Assembly (NCBI GenBank): GCA_009782875.1
Contig: WRIE01000002.1
Location: 28,390 to 92,389, forward strand
DNA from: Eubacteriaceae bacterium
GTDB lineage: Bacteria; Bacillota; Clostridia; Eubacteriales; Anaerofustaceae
Reading direction: 5' to 3'
DNA: 64,000 nucleotides
Shown here: in pieces, positions 8,395 through 16,788 of the stretch
Numbering within the stretch: the first letter of the stretch is position 1
Layout of the letters: each line of letters opens with the position of its first letter
The notes under the pieces: model-generated
Seen by the model: the letters and a program-made list of their open reading frames with translations, nothing else
What the model was told of the DNA's origin: nothing
Database searches by the model: none
Program-made: the position numbers and the translations under genes

Positions 8395-8452
8395 CGGGCC
8401 CTGCGGGCCCGAAAGCGGGCATCGGGCCGATGCCCGGCGGGCAACCCGCCGG
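8395..8452. repeat. Three consecutive perfect GC-rich hairpins
   Basis: Hairpin 1: CGGGCCC (8395-8401) with GGGCCCG (8405-8411). Hairpin 2: CGGGCATC (8416-8423) with GATGCCCG (8429-8436). Hairpin 3: CCGGCGGG (8434-8441) with CCCGCCGG (8445-8452). All stems are perfect and nearly contiguous, in a region otherwise AT-rich. It may be a mobile-element terminus, a cruciform site or a structured RNA. No coding function is seen in the flanking 8136-8600. Confidence 0.6.
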
Positions 8453-8601
8453 AACCAGAATATGGCTCTTGGGATTTGAATATTAGACAAATGGTATCGA
8501 TGAATTATTTAATATCTAATCTATATTTATATAATTTTAAGAAGAATCATCATCTTGCTTGATAATTATAAAATATACTCATTTAGGTTAATTACAGCTT
8601 G

Positions 8602-9060
8602 AGATGTATGCGCCAGGGGCGAAGCTGGATTATTGCGCTGACAGCTACCAGGTGTTCGCCTACGCCGACGGCACAATCCTAAGCGTCGCCGGTTTTTTTG
8701 CCTTCGACGCTTAGGGCGTATCGACAGAAGAAGGCGAGGTTAGGCACACGCCGCTGGAGCAGGACGGCGACTGCTGGATGCTCACAGTCACCTTGGACGA
8801 GGGCTTATATCACAGACCTGGGGAGGGCGTTCCCAATCTACCTCAACCCGACGGTCACGATCTCCAACTCAAGCGTCCCTAACACCTTCGTTGCCAGCGC
8901 GAGCCCCAACACAAACTACAACTCCGGCTCAGCCGCCACATACTTGAGGACAGGGAAGGACACGCCATATGGGGCTAGGAGCTCGCTGATACAGTTTCTT
9001 TTTACAGGCAAGCCCTTCGCCATTTTTGTCAATGCCCAGCTATGTGGCGGCACTCGCCCC
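8602..9060 (+). pseudogene. Fragment of a YD-repeat/RHS-like wall protein
   Basis: Broken reading frames encode pieces typical of the module that precedes YD repeats in large secreted wall proteins: ADSYQVFAYADGTILS near 8640 and, in another frame from about 8845, a segment with LNPTVTISNSSVPNTFV, then TYLRTGKDTPYGARSSLIQF. Frame changes and stops separate them, and the sequence stops matching near 9010. GC content is far above that of the flanks, so the fragment is probably transferred. The recognition of the family is from memory. Confidence 0.55.
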
Positions 9061-9237
9061 ATTTTTTATACACTAAGGGCAAATGTGCTGGTTTTTGACC
9101 CCTACATGCGGCTATTGCTGCGGCTTACGGCTTGCTGCACGCCTATAAAACGCATAGTTGAGCCATTTTCAGTGTTTTTTATATTGTTCCGATAAAGCCG
9201 TGTTTATTGAAATTCCAATTTATGGAAAATAAAATCT

Positions 9238-10233
9238 ATGCGACAGCCAGGCGCCTTTTTATTTTTTAAAGGCAGCCTTTTCCGCGCATGCCCCGATTTG
9301 GCGCGCAGGGCGCCCATAGAGGGGCACAAAAATAGCAGGGCGGGGGGGCTCGCCGGGCCCAAGCCCCGGGACTGGAGGGACAACAGCGAGCTCGTGGCCT
9401 GGAGGCAGGCGTGGGAGAGGGACTGCAACGCCATCCTGGACGGCCGCGCCCATATCGACCACAGGAGCCTCAAGGCGCAGGGGCTGGGCAGGGAGCCCAC
9501 AATACACCTCGGTCCGGCTGCGGCGGAGAAGGAGAAGCGGGGCGAGAGGACAGGCTGGGGCGACAGGAACCGCGAAATCACCCAGGAGAACGCCCGCCGC
9601 TTCGCTGCCCGCATGGCGGGCGCCTCCAGGTCCTATGCCGCGGCCTTGGAGAAGATAAGGGGCGAAGAGGCAGCCGCAGCAGAGGCGCGGGGCAAAGCGG
9701 AATCCGGGCCGATAGCCCAGATCGAGGCCATCGGCCGCCTGGAGCGCAAAGCGGAAGGCCTTGCCTCGCAGATCGCCGGGCTGGAAAAGGAGAGGGGTAG
9801 CCTGCATTTTTGGGACTTCCGCGAAAAGGCCGGCCTACGCGCGAAAGCGAGATGGCTGGAGACGGTGGAGCTAAGGGGCGCCCGGACCGAGCTCGAAGCC
9901 AGGCACCCTGGGCTGGGGGGCCTGCAAAGGGAGGCGGAAAGGCTGGAGGGGATCGCGGAAGCCCACGAGGCCAAGGCGGAGGAGGTCAAGTCCCGGGAGC
10001 TCCCCGCGATAGCCGCTTTCTACAAGAGCGAGCGGGAGAAGGCGGCTATGCGCCCGGAGCGGGAAATGGCCCAGGCCATTGTTTCGGCCTACACGCGAAT
10101 AAGCTTGGAGAGGGGCGGCTTTGCCGGCGGGGCAGCCCAGGCGCTTGAGCCGGAAGAGGCCGGGAGGTGGATAGAAGCAAAAGAGAAAGAGAGGGAGATA
10201 GGCAGGCAGCGCGGATACGTGCGCAGCCGCTAG
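9238..10233 (+). pseudogene. MobA/MobL (MobQ) relaxase, C-terminal remnant
   Basis: From about residue 40 the frame reads RDWRDNSELVAWRQAWERDC, then DHRSLKAQGLGREPTIHLG, which is the conserved stretch that follows the relaxase domain in MobA/MobL proteins (WRE.W, DHRS, REPTIHLG). The catalytic N-terminal HUH domain that should precede it, about 200 residues, is missing; the first 40 residues are unrelated. The remainder is a charged coiled coil. GC content is very high compared with the neighbours, a sign of recent transfer from a GC-rich host. It cannot act as a relaxase on its own. Confidence 0.75.
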
Positions 10234-10265
10234 CGGCACAGAAGCGGCAGGCTGGGCAATATAGG

Positions 10266-10314
10266 CCAGGGGCGGCCGGCCCCTGGAAGGGGGGCGGCTT
10301 TTTGGCGCGCCCGC
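10266..10314 (+). terminator. Terminator candidate after the relaxase remnant
   Basis: CCAGGGGC (10266-10273) and GCCCCTGG (10279-10286) form a perfect eight-base stem; a T-run follows at 10299-10303, so spacing is longer than usual. Confidence 0.4.
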
Positions 10315-10752
10315 ATCCAGCCCTTGGACTGACCCTGCGCCCTTGACCTTTGGTTGCGAGGCGCCAGCAACGCGTAAGTGCGCCTCTCGGGGGCGGACCC
10401 TAGCGAGGGCGGGGGTGGTGTAGATAGACGGCATTGGCGCTGCATAAGCTGCCGCTGCCCTGGGTGTGGGGGTCAAGCTGGATACTTTCGGTGGAAAGTC
10501 ACATTCCCGGAAGGGTGCCCTGCCCTTGTGCCCTTTAGGCGCATCGCGAAGCCGCGCCTGGGGGGTAGGGTCAAATTTCTGTCTCGTAGCCGCTTGGGTA
10601 TGAAAACAATGTACTGGCATTATATAGCAGGATGACTCGCTTCTGGGATGCAAAAGGCAAGTGGCTAGGGGTGTGAGAATGGAGGTTCCGGGTTGCATGG
10701 ATCGTTTGGTATAATGAATCATATATTATCGCATTAAAAAGAGGTGGAAAGT
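10315..10752. other. GC-rich tail of the transferred segment
   Basis: This stretch continues the high GC of the relaxase remnant to about 10580, then returns to AT-rich sequence near 10700. Open frames on both strands have no recognisable product. I see no gene. Confidence 0.45.
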
Positions 10753-10902
10753 TTGGAGCAGCAAGTTGTCATGAGCTTTGAGATTGACGGTGACTCAATG
10801 AAGGATTTCGAAGAGTTTTGCATGGATGTCGGTCTGAGCAGCTTCAGTGATGGAGTACTTGGGTATAAGCAAGGGTTCAGCCGCGGCGAATTGAAGCGGT
10901 AG
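10753..10902 (+). CDS. Small protein, RelB-like antitoxin start resemblance
   Basis: TTG 10753 follows GAGGTGG and opens a 49-residue frame with VVMSFEIDGDSMKDFEEFCMDVGL, resembling the strand-helix opening of RelB/DinJ-type antitoxins (a beta strand with alternating hydrophobics, then a helix with GLS). No toxin gene follows; the next gene starts 15 bases downstream and encodes a membrane-anchored protein. The similarity is generic, so the role is open. Confidence 0.4.
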   Translation: MEQQVVMSFEIDGDSMKDFEEFCMDVGLSSFSDGVLGYKQGFSRGELKR

Positions 10903-10917
10903 AGGTTTTATGATTTT

Positions 10918-11523
10918 ATGAAACGCAATAAGAACATACTAGCAGGATTTGTGTCGGCTCTTGTGTTGCCTGCGCTATTTTTGGCTGCTATCTTGCTAAA
11001 CGCGAAAAGGCTAAAACCTTCTGGCGAAGAAAAGCATCCTTACCTCAAGCCAAGCACTCAGGCCAGCTACATTAGGCTGATGGAGTCTTTCAGCAAGGAG
11101 CTTGAGCCAAAAGCCTCAGACTACCCTTGCTGGTATGGCGGAAGCTATACGGATTGGGGCGTTCTGACCATTTGCATCACTCCTAGCTACTTTGAACCGG
11201 AGCGGCTGGAAGCGATAAAGGAGCATGTGGCAATAATAACACTCGGCGGCAATATCCGGTATGAGCCATGCAAATATAGCTACCGGCGATTGTCCGAAGC
11301 GATGGATATTCTCAATGGTATCTTGCTTAGCGGCCAAACGCCAGCAATGGCAGACAGCGTATATGGCATTGCCCTTAGCGGAGGGAAAGAAAACCGTATT
11401 GTTACCTGTTTGAAGGAATGTACAAATGAAAGCATTATAGAGTTTAAGAATAGCTTCCTTAATAGCGTCCCTGATTCTAATTGCATTGTTTTCACCCAAG
11501 GGTTCCCAGCAATTTTGGAATAG
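10918..11523 (+). CDS. Membrane-anchored hypothetical protein
   Basis: The 201-residue protein begins with MKRNKN and a hydrophobic segment (about residues 9-27) that is a signal anchor. The rest is a mixed soluble domain with three cysteines around residues 63-120 and no motif I know. It lies 15 bases after the small RelB-like frame and could be co-transcribed with it. Function unknown. Confidence 0.55.
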   Translation: MKRNKNILAGFVSALVLPALFLAAILLNAKRLKPSGEEKHPYLKPSTQASYIRLMESFSKELEPKASDYPCWYGGSYTDWGVLTICITPSYFEPERLEAIKEHVAIITLGGNIRYEPCKYSYRRLSEAMDILNGILLSGQTPAMADSVYGIALSGGKENRIVTCLKECTNESIIEFKNSFLNSVPDSNCIVFTQGFPAILE

Positions 11524-11636
11524 CATATGGGACAGGACAATGCAATTTCAGAGGAAAACCAAGACATTTGAGCAGTTGCCCAATGCTTGGCTTTCCTCAA
11601 TAATAGCTCTTCTAACTCAAAAATAGAGGGTGCTCT

Positions 11637-12712
11637 TGTTTTGCAGTCATTTTGCTAGTGCTAGTATCGGCTGGCTCCAAGTGCAGCCCGAAAACACCAA
11701 CACCAACAATCAAAATAGGGGCGCAAACGACGCTGACAGCGACAGTGTCTCCATCAAACGCGACAGACAGGGCTGTGACATGGAGCTCGAGCGACACAAG
11801 AGTGGCGACAGTCAGCAGCAGCGGGGTGGTGACGGGCAAAGCCGCCGGCAGTGTGGTCATCACAGCGAGGACATCAAATGGCCGGAGCGACACTTGCACG
11901 GTCAAGGTCACGGTTTCTAATTCTAACGTGCCTGTGGCGAGCGTCACCGTCTCTCCAGCGACAGTGATTCTTCCCAAAGGGACGTACAATGAGCTATCCG
12001 CAGGCGTGTCGCCGTCAAACGCGACAGAGAAGGTGGTGTCCTGGAGCTCGAGCAACACGGCTGTGGTGACAGTCAGCAGCGGCGGTGTTGTGATGGGCAA
12101 GTCCGCTGGCACCGCAACCATCACAGCGACAGCTGGGGGCAAGTCTGCCAGGTGTGTGGTAACTGTGCCGCCAGCAGTTGCTTACGCGACAGTACAATGG
12201 GTCGAACAACTAAGAGTAACCCTCAGTAATAACACCGTTTACAAATACGATGAATGGTGTTGGGCTGCGAGTTCGGAGATGATAGGCCGGAAGTCGCTCC
12301 AAATAGAAACATAGGCCAATATGCAATAGTGCAGTATGTCAAGGGCAAAACCTCCCCGCCAAACGAAGCAGGAAACAACTCTGAAACAGTCAAGGCTCTT
12401 AACTATGCCAGCGGCACTTCCTGGAGGGTTATGGGAGTCGTAGGGTTTTCAGGCAGCCAAATACATATTGCAGCTGATCGGCCCTTTGGTATACGGGTCG
12501 GATTGGTCGGATATGACTCTGCGCATGTAGTTGTGGCCGATGCCTATGATGAATACTCCAAACGATTACACATAGTTGACCCCTGGTATGGCTGTAGCAA
12601 GCATTGGTACGACTATGATTTGCTCGTTAAAGGTGTACGCATTCAAAGCAGCGGAAACAACGGGCCTAAAGCGAAATGGACCCATACATTTGTCTCAAAT
12701 GATGTAGTTTAA
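11637..12712 (+). pseudogene. Frameshifted Ig-like/papain-like secreted protease
   Basis: The first frame gives a hydrophobic leader end and two BIG2-type Ig-like domains (each with PSNAT, WSSS and a GxAxGxATITA-like end), then the protease opening DEWCWAASSEMIG with the nucleophile cysteine. It stops at about 12314. The next frame continues with IGQYAIVQYVKGKT and later AHVVVADAYDEYSKRLHIVDPW, which holds the histidine of papain-like (C39/C70-type) peptidases. A single shift near 12300 joins the two, and the expected protein would be secreted. The N-terminal start is unclear because a stop lies just upstream of the leader. I treat it as a decayed gene. Confidence 0.72.
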
Positions 12713-12737
12713 ATTAGTGAGGAAGAGGGTTAACTAA

Positions 12738-13208
12738 ATGACAAGGAAGAAAACCATTATTATGGCGTCCATTTGCGTTTGCATGGCAAGCTTGTTTCAT
12801 GTACGCGCGTTGGCGCGGCCACAGGGATATCCAGAGGGCATGGACTTTGAATATATCAGCGGCACAATAGTCAGCAGCGCAAACCGGTACTTTGTTGATG
12901 AGCTTCCAAGGGAAATAACTAGCCGTGATGTTGATTTTTCAAATGCATATATAATTTATGCTTTCACAAATATTTTTGAGCTGGAGACAAACGATTTTGA
13001 AGATTTAAAGAAAGAGCTGGAGAAGGGCCTATGTTTTATTGAATTGCCGGTGTATATCGGGGAGGGCAGGGTTGTTGCTGGCATCCAACGTGTGGAGCCG
13101 GCTACCAAGGAAGAATTAGCGTTGATGGCGGATCCGGAGGGGTATGCCGCAAAAGTCGGGACTTGGGATGTCGCCTCAATTGGATATGAGCCTCCAGGAT
13201 CCCAATAA
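12738..13208 (+). CDS. Secreted hypothetical protein
   Basis: GAGGAAGAGGG lies just before ATG 12738. The 156-residue product has a signal peptide (MTRKKT, then a hydrophobic stretch to about residue 26, ending near RALA). The mature part has acidic helices and no motif that I recognise. It follows the broken protease gene by 25 bases, so it may have been co-transcribed with it, perhaps as a propeptide-like inhibitor or partner, but this is only a guess from position. Confidence 0.55.
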   Translation: MTRKKTIIMASICVCMASLFHVRALARPQGYPEGMDFEYISGTIVSSANRYFVDELPREITSRDVDFSNAYIIYAFTNIFELETNDFEDLKKELEKGLCFIELPVYIGEGRVVAGIQRVEPATKEELALMADPEGYAAKVGTWDVASIGYEPPGSQ

Positions 13209-13255
13209 CTACAAAAACTTTGTGGAAGAATACCTGGAAAGGGCGGTGCAGCGCA

Positions 13256-13567
13256 ATGGCCAAGCAAAAATCAACATTTGACCCAGACCATGCCTTCAAG
13301 AGCATTGTCGCCGGCAAAGATGGCGCCGATATTGAGGAGATACTGGCTGCGGCAGGGGAAGAGCCAGAACAGCAAGCGAAAGCCAGGCGGGGCGCAATTG
13401 GCATTGCCAAGCTCGAGGCGCCAAAAGCGGAGGTGGGGAGCCAAAGGGTGAACATTGTCCTGAAGCCTTCCATGTATAAAAGGGCAAAGGAAAAATGCGG
13501 CTCATTGGGCATCTCCTTCAACGAGTGCGTCAACCAGTTCATTGAAATATGGCTTGCGGAAGAATAG
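13256..13567 (+). CDS. Small ribbon-helix-helix-like protein of plasmid type
   Basis: Start at ATG 13256 inside a longer frame (13220), since the upstream codons overlap unrelated sequence. The 103-residue product has a charged linker and a C-terminal VNIVLKPSMYKRAKEK followed by LGISFNECVNQFIEIWL, a strand-helix-helix layout of CopG/ParD-like regulators. Proteins of this form accompany replication and partition genes of Gram-positive plasmids; a broken Rep_3 gene lies 400 bases on. Probably a DNA-binding copy-number or partition protein that has outlived its plasmid. Confidence 0.6.
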   Translation: MAKQKSTFDPDHAFKSIVAGKDGADIEEILAAAGEEPEQQAKARRGAIGIAKLEAPKAEVGSQRVNIVLKPSMYKRAKEKCGSLGISFNECVNQFIEIWLAEE

Positions 13568-13717
13568 GCGTTTTGCCACATAATAAAAAATCTGGCAAAG
13601 CCGCTGGGGCGGCGCCAAATTAAACAACAGCAAAATGGTTTAATCGACACAAAGGTCTAGATTATAACAGGAGGCGGCGGGTCAGCAAGAAAAAGGTTAT
13701 GCCAGTAAAAGGAAAAG

Positions 13718-13745
13718 ACCTTTCAATGAGCCAACATTGAAAGGT
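13718..13745. repeat. Inverted repeat upstream of the rep remnant
   Basis: ACCTTTCAATG (13718-13728) and CATTGAAAGGT (13735-13745) form a perfect 11-base hairpin in the otherwise empty stretch 13568-13962. Read leftwards a T-rich tail follows, so it could be a minus-strand terminator; it could also be part of a former plasmid origin or copy-control region. Confidence 0.5.
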
Positions 13746-13962
13746 TTGAAGTCAGTCGGTTATGATCGAACCACTTTTATAAACCACAACACAACAAACG
13801 CGCCAAGAGGGAAATGGCTCGAAACCCAAAGGGTGGCGAGGCATACTAGCCCCCAAGCTGGGAGCAAACTAAAGTTTTTTATATAAACAAAAAAATCAAC
13901 TATATATGATGGATAGAAAAGTATGCAAAATTTTATTGTATAACATTGCTTTTTATCTAATC

Positions 13963-14255
13963 ATGGAGACATTCGTGGATAAAGACCAAGTGAAAAAATC
14001 GCGGCAAAACTACGTCATCAAGTCCAACGAGATCGTGCAGAAGGGCAGGCACAACCTGACGATGCAGGAGCAGAAAATACTGCTTTACGTAATCAGCAAG
14101 ATCAAACCTGCAGACCTGGACTTCAAGCAGTTCCATTTCAGCATCCAGGATTTTGCGAGGTGTGCGGCTTGGACAAGGAGAACGGGAAAAACTACGCCAA
14201 CATAAAGCGTTCGCTCAAGACGCTGCGCGACAAGAGCATATGGGCAATTAGAGAT
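13963..14255 (+). pseudogene. Rep_3 (RepB-type) plasmid initiator, broken
   Basis: From ATG 13963 the frame encodes the conserved opening of Rep_3 initiators: VIKSNEIVQKGRHNLTMQEQ, then KILLYVISKIKP. Near 14160 a one-base shift moves the match to another frame (RVCGLDKENGKNYANIKRSL, then KTLRDKSIW). The match ends at about 14250, so roughly two thirds of the protein, including the second winged helix, is missing. The gene cannot drive replication. It supports the view that 5-14 kb is the remains of one or more plasmids. Confidence 0.82.
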
Positions 14256-14299
14256 ATATGTGCAAATGGCCAATTTCATGCTTCAAATCGAATTTTTGC

Positions 14300-14328
14300 T
14301 TGATATAAATTGTCCCATATGGTATTAT
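14300..14328 (+). promoter_or_regulatory. Sigma-A type promoter
   Basis: TTGATA (14300-14305) and TATTAT (14323-14328) are separated by 17 bases. Transcription would start near 14335, just before the Shine-Dalgarno of the 57-residue gene. Confidence 0.7.
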
Positions 14329-14359
14329 TTTGTCAACAAATGAAGAAGGAGGCAAAAAC

Positions 14360-14533
14360 ATGGAATCATTTGCATCTCTACAACCTGAAGCCATAAAAGC
14401 CGTAGAAGCTTTGGAGGCAGACCTTGGCGTGAGATTGATAGCATACACTGCTTATGCCAATCTAAGTGAAGACGCCCTCAAAGCAATCAACAAGCTGGAG
14501 TCTGAACTTGGCGTGACATTAGTAGCGTACTAA
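14360..14533 (+). CDS. 57-residue microprotein of two tandem units
   Basis: AAGGAGG (14344-14350) precedes ATG 14360 by nine bases; an upstream in-frame ATG lacks such a site. The product consists of two copies of a helix-strand unit: LQPEAIKAVEALEADLGVRL then IAYT, and LSEDALKAINKLESELGVTL then VAY. The shared pattern is L-x2-(E/D)-A-(I/L)-K-A-x3-LE-x2-LGV-x-L-x-AY. A cobalamin riboswitch begins directly after the stop codon, so the gene is read into it. I do not know the family's function; the B12 context suggests a link with corrinoid proteins. Confidence 0.72.
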   Translation: MESFASLQPEAIKAVEALEADLGVRLIAYTAYANLSEDALKAINKLESELGVTLVAY

Positions 14534-14702
14534 AAGACATGCCTAAATGGGTGGGAACAAATTTCCATAATAGGGAAGCAGGTGTAATTCCTGCACAGCC
14601 GCCTTCTACTGTGAGCGAGCGAGGCTTGACATTTCCATTGGCTGATGCTGAGAAGGAGTTATAGCCGCCTGAGCCGCGAGTCAGGAGACCTGCCCGATCA
14701 TT
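14530..14702 (+). promoter_or_regulatory. Cobalamin riboswitch (orphan)
   Basis: The conserved core is clear: GGGAAGCAGGTGTAATTCC followed by TGCACAGCC and CTACTGT (the B12 box), and downstream AGTCAGGAGACCTGCC. The order and spacing are those of the standard cobalamin aptamer. No gene follows: an intrinsic terminator lies about 50 bases on and the next gene is on the other strand. It may have lost its gene, or act as a terminated regulatory RNA or as a 3' element of the microprotein mRNA. Confidence 0.92.
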
Positions 14703-14753
14703 GTGCCTTGTTTTGTAGCGGTGAAGCAACGGCATATTTAATGGCAATGCTTG

Positions 14754-14784
14754 CATTATCGAATTTTGATAATGTGTTTTTTTT
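14754..14784 (+). terminator. Rho-independent terminator after the riboswitch
   Basis: CATTATC (14754-14760) pairs with GATAATG (14768-14774), followed by eight T (14777-14784). It could be the expression platform or a plain end. Confidence 0.82.
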
Positions 14785-14890
14785 ACGCAATAGCTTTTTT
14801 TGGTTTGCCTGTACTAACATGCGTATGAAGCGGCCAAACAGCCTCGCATTACACTTTTTGGCAAATTTGAGCTTCTTTTTTCAAAGCGCT

Positions 14891-15475
14891 TTACTCCCCA
14901 AATTGCTGGGCCCAAATCCCCACTTTAGCTTTTTTTGCCCGCTCTTGCGCTGCTGCCAATCTCTCAGTGTATTTTACATTGGGCGGATACACCCTTGCAT
15001 AAGCATATCCGCTTTCCACAAGCAGCTCATTAAACATCACACCATCAAGCCACACATAAGCAAGCAAGCGGCGGTATTTGTCCCTCTCGCCCACATCCAT
15101 TTCCAAACCAACATCCTTGCCCTCTAGCCAGCTTTTCGTGAAATCGCTGGCTTCAAAGCCGATTGGCGTATTCTTTTCCTCATTTGGATGGACACTTTCT
15201 GGCGCGTCTAGGCCGATAAAGCGAAGCCGCTCGTTTTTTCCATTAATATCAATAATAATCGTATCCCCGTCCACAACCCTCACTACCCTGTATAAAGCCA
15301 GCTTTTCTTCTGCGCCGTTTTTAATGTCTTCCCGCTCCAGCAAAAAATCTTGCCCCGCTTTGCCGGATTGGTCTTGCAGGCAGGAAAATACATTTTGGGT
15401 AAATATGCCTATCAAAACTGACAGGATAGCAACTACAGTTTGTATAGCTTTGAGTGGTTTCTGGATATTCTGCAA
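14891..15475 (-). CDS. Membrane-anchored thermonuclease (SNase family)
   Basis: The 194-residue protein has a hydrophobic N-terminal anchor (about residues 10-26) and a staphylococcal nuclease domain: VVRVVDGDTIIIDINGK, then RLRFIGLDAPES, GFEASDFTKSWL and DKYRRLLAYVWLDG, ending with GIW. The aspartate of VDGDT, the arginine of RLRFIGLDAPE and the DKYGR-like segment (here DKYRR) are the active-site residues of the family. It would be an extracytoplasmic calcium-dependent nuclease acting on DNA and RNA, for nutrition or DNA handling. It stands alone, convergent with the riboswitch transcript. Confidence 0.9.
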   Translation of the reverse strand: MQNIQKPLKAIQTVVAILSVLIGIFTQNVFSCLQDQSGKAGQDFLLEREDIKNGAEEKLALYRVVRVVDGDTIIIDINGKNERLRFIGLDAPESVHPNEEKNTPIGFEASDFTKSWLEGKDVGLEMDVGERDKYRRLLAYVWLDGVMFNELLVESGYAYARVYPPNVKYTERLAAAQERAKKAKVGIWAQQFGE

Positions 15476-15735
15476 GTTGGCATTTCCCCATACTTCTTCA
15501 TATTTTTAGCTCTGCCTTCCATTGTATCTGGCCACGGCAGGTTTTGGAGACAATAGGAAAAGAAATTTACATGAGCTGGTTACACAAAAAGCATAAAGAT
15601 CTTTTATTGGCGCCAATTGCAAATAGGATCAAGCAGCTTTACAATAGAGCATGGCTGTGTCTATACTAAAAAGCATAAGCTGCGAGGCAGCCTGCTGCCA
15701 ATGCTGCTTAAAAACTGCGCGAGGTTATAAATAAA

Positions 15736-16788
15736 TTGAATATAGCATTGAGTGTCAACCAAAAAGACCTTCTCGAAGTCCTTTTGAATGTCGCCATAAT
15801 AAGGCCGGTTTTTATATGGGGAGCCCCCGGCATCGGCAAGTCGTCCATAGTCGAAAGCTTTGCCGATTCGCTAGGCTTGCCCTGCGTCTCCTTGCTCGGA
15901 AGCCAGCTGGCTCCGGAAGACATAATCGGAGTGCCGCAGATTATTGGCGGCAAAAGCGTGTTTTGCCCTCCACGTATGATTGCAAGGGATGAGCCCTATT
16001 GCCTGTTTCTCGATGAGTTAAACGCCTGCTCCCAGGAAGTGCAAAAAGCCTTCTACAGCCTCATCCATGACAGGCGCGTAGGAGAGTACCACCTGCCCGA
16101 AAGCTCAATTATTATCGGCGCAGGCAACCGCGCCCAAGACAACGCCATAGTAAAACCTATGTCCTCGGCTTTGATAAACCGGATGTTCCATGTGGAGCTT
16201 GTCGCCTCCCACCGCGAATGGCTCGCTTGGGCAGGGGAAAACGGGATACACCCTTATGTCGTAGAGTACATCAACCTTCGCCCGGACCACTTGTGGAGGC
16301 AGCCTCCAAAGACAGAAGAGCCCTTTTCGACCCCCCGGTCTTGGCATATGCTTTCAGACGCCATCCACAGCTATGGGGCGAACTTGACTGACAGCCAGTT
16401 GGAGATACTGTCCCATGGCTGCCTGTCCCCCCAGCATGCAGTACAGTTCCGCGCTTTTGTCAAGCAAGTCCAAAACCGTTATGCGTTGTCTGCCATTATT
16501 AACGGCGAGCAAAAATGGCCAAACAGCCCTCAAGACAGGGACGTGTTATATTTTCTCGCCCAAAGCTTCAAAGCCCAGCTAATCAAAGAGCTGCCACCGG
16601 AGAAAAACAGCATATCCCAATCCACCCAAGATCTGGCATATCGAGCCAAAACCCTGATCAAAGACCTGGCGAACATAAGCCTTGAGATTGCCCAAATGGC
16701 AGTGTCAGGTGATGGGGAGGATGAGCTTCCAGGATGGTTTTTGCTTGAGGTTGTAAGGGACCTTCCAAGATTGGCGGTAAAAAAATGA
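15736..16788 (+). CDS. MoxR-family AAA+ ATPase
   Basis: TTG start at 15736 after a GAGG site. The 350-residue protein has Walker A GAPGIGKSS (residues 29-37), Walker B CLFLDELNA, a sensor-1 segment IIGAGNRA and the family's arginine-finger region ALINRMFHVE. MoxR ATPases work as chaperone-like motors together with von Willebrand A proteins; the downstream gene, overlapping by four bases (ATGA), is just that. The pair is a widespread bacterial module whose substrate here is unknown. Confidence 0.88.
   Translation: MNIALSVNQKDLLEVLLNVAIIRPVFIWGAPGIGKSSIVESFADSLGLPCVSLLGSQLAPEDIIGVPQIIGGKSVFCPPRMIARDEPYCLFLDELNACSQEVQKAFYSLIHDRRVGEYHLPESSIIIGAGNRAQDNAIVKPMSSALINRMFHVELVASHREWLAWAGENGIHPYVVEYINLRPDHLWRQPPKTEEPFSTPRSWHMLSDAIHSYGANLTDSQLEILSHGCLSPQHAVQFRAFVKQVQNRYALSAIINGEQKWPNSPQDRDVLYFLAQSFKAQLIKELPPEKNSISQSTQDLAYRAKTLIKDLANISLEIAQMAVSGDGEDELPGWFLLEVVRDLPRLAVKK

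Noticed and set aside
9871..10722. 283-codon minus-strand frame opposite the MobQ remnant
   Set aside because: A shadow frame caused by high GC; the plus-strand frame has clear MobA/MobL motifs.
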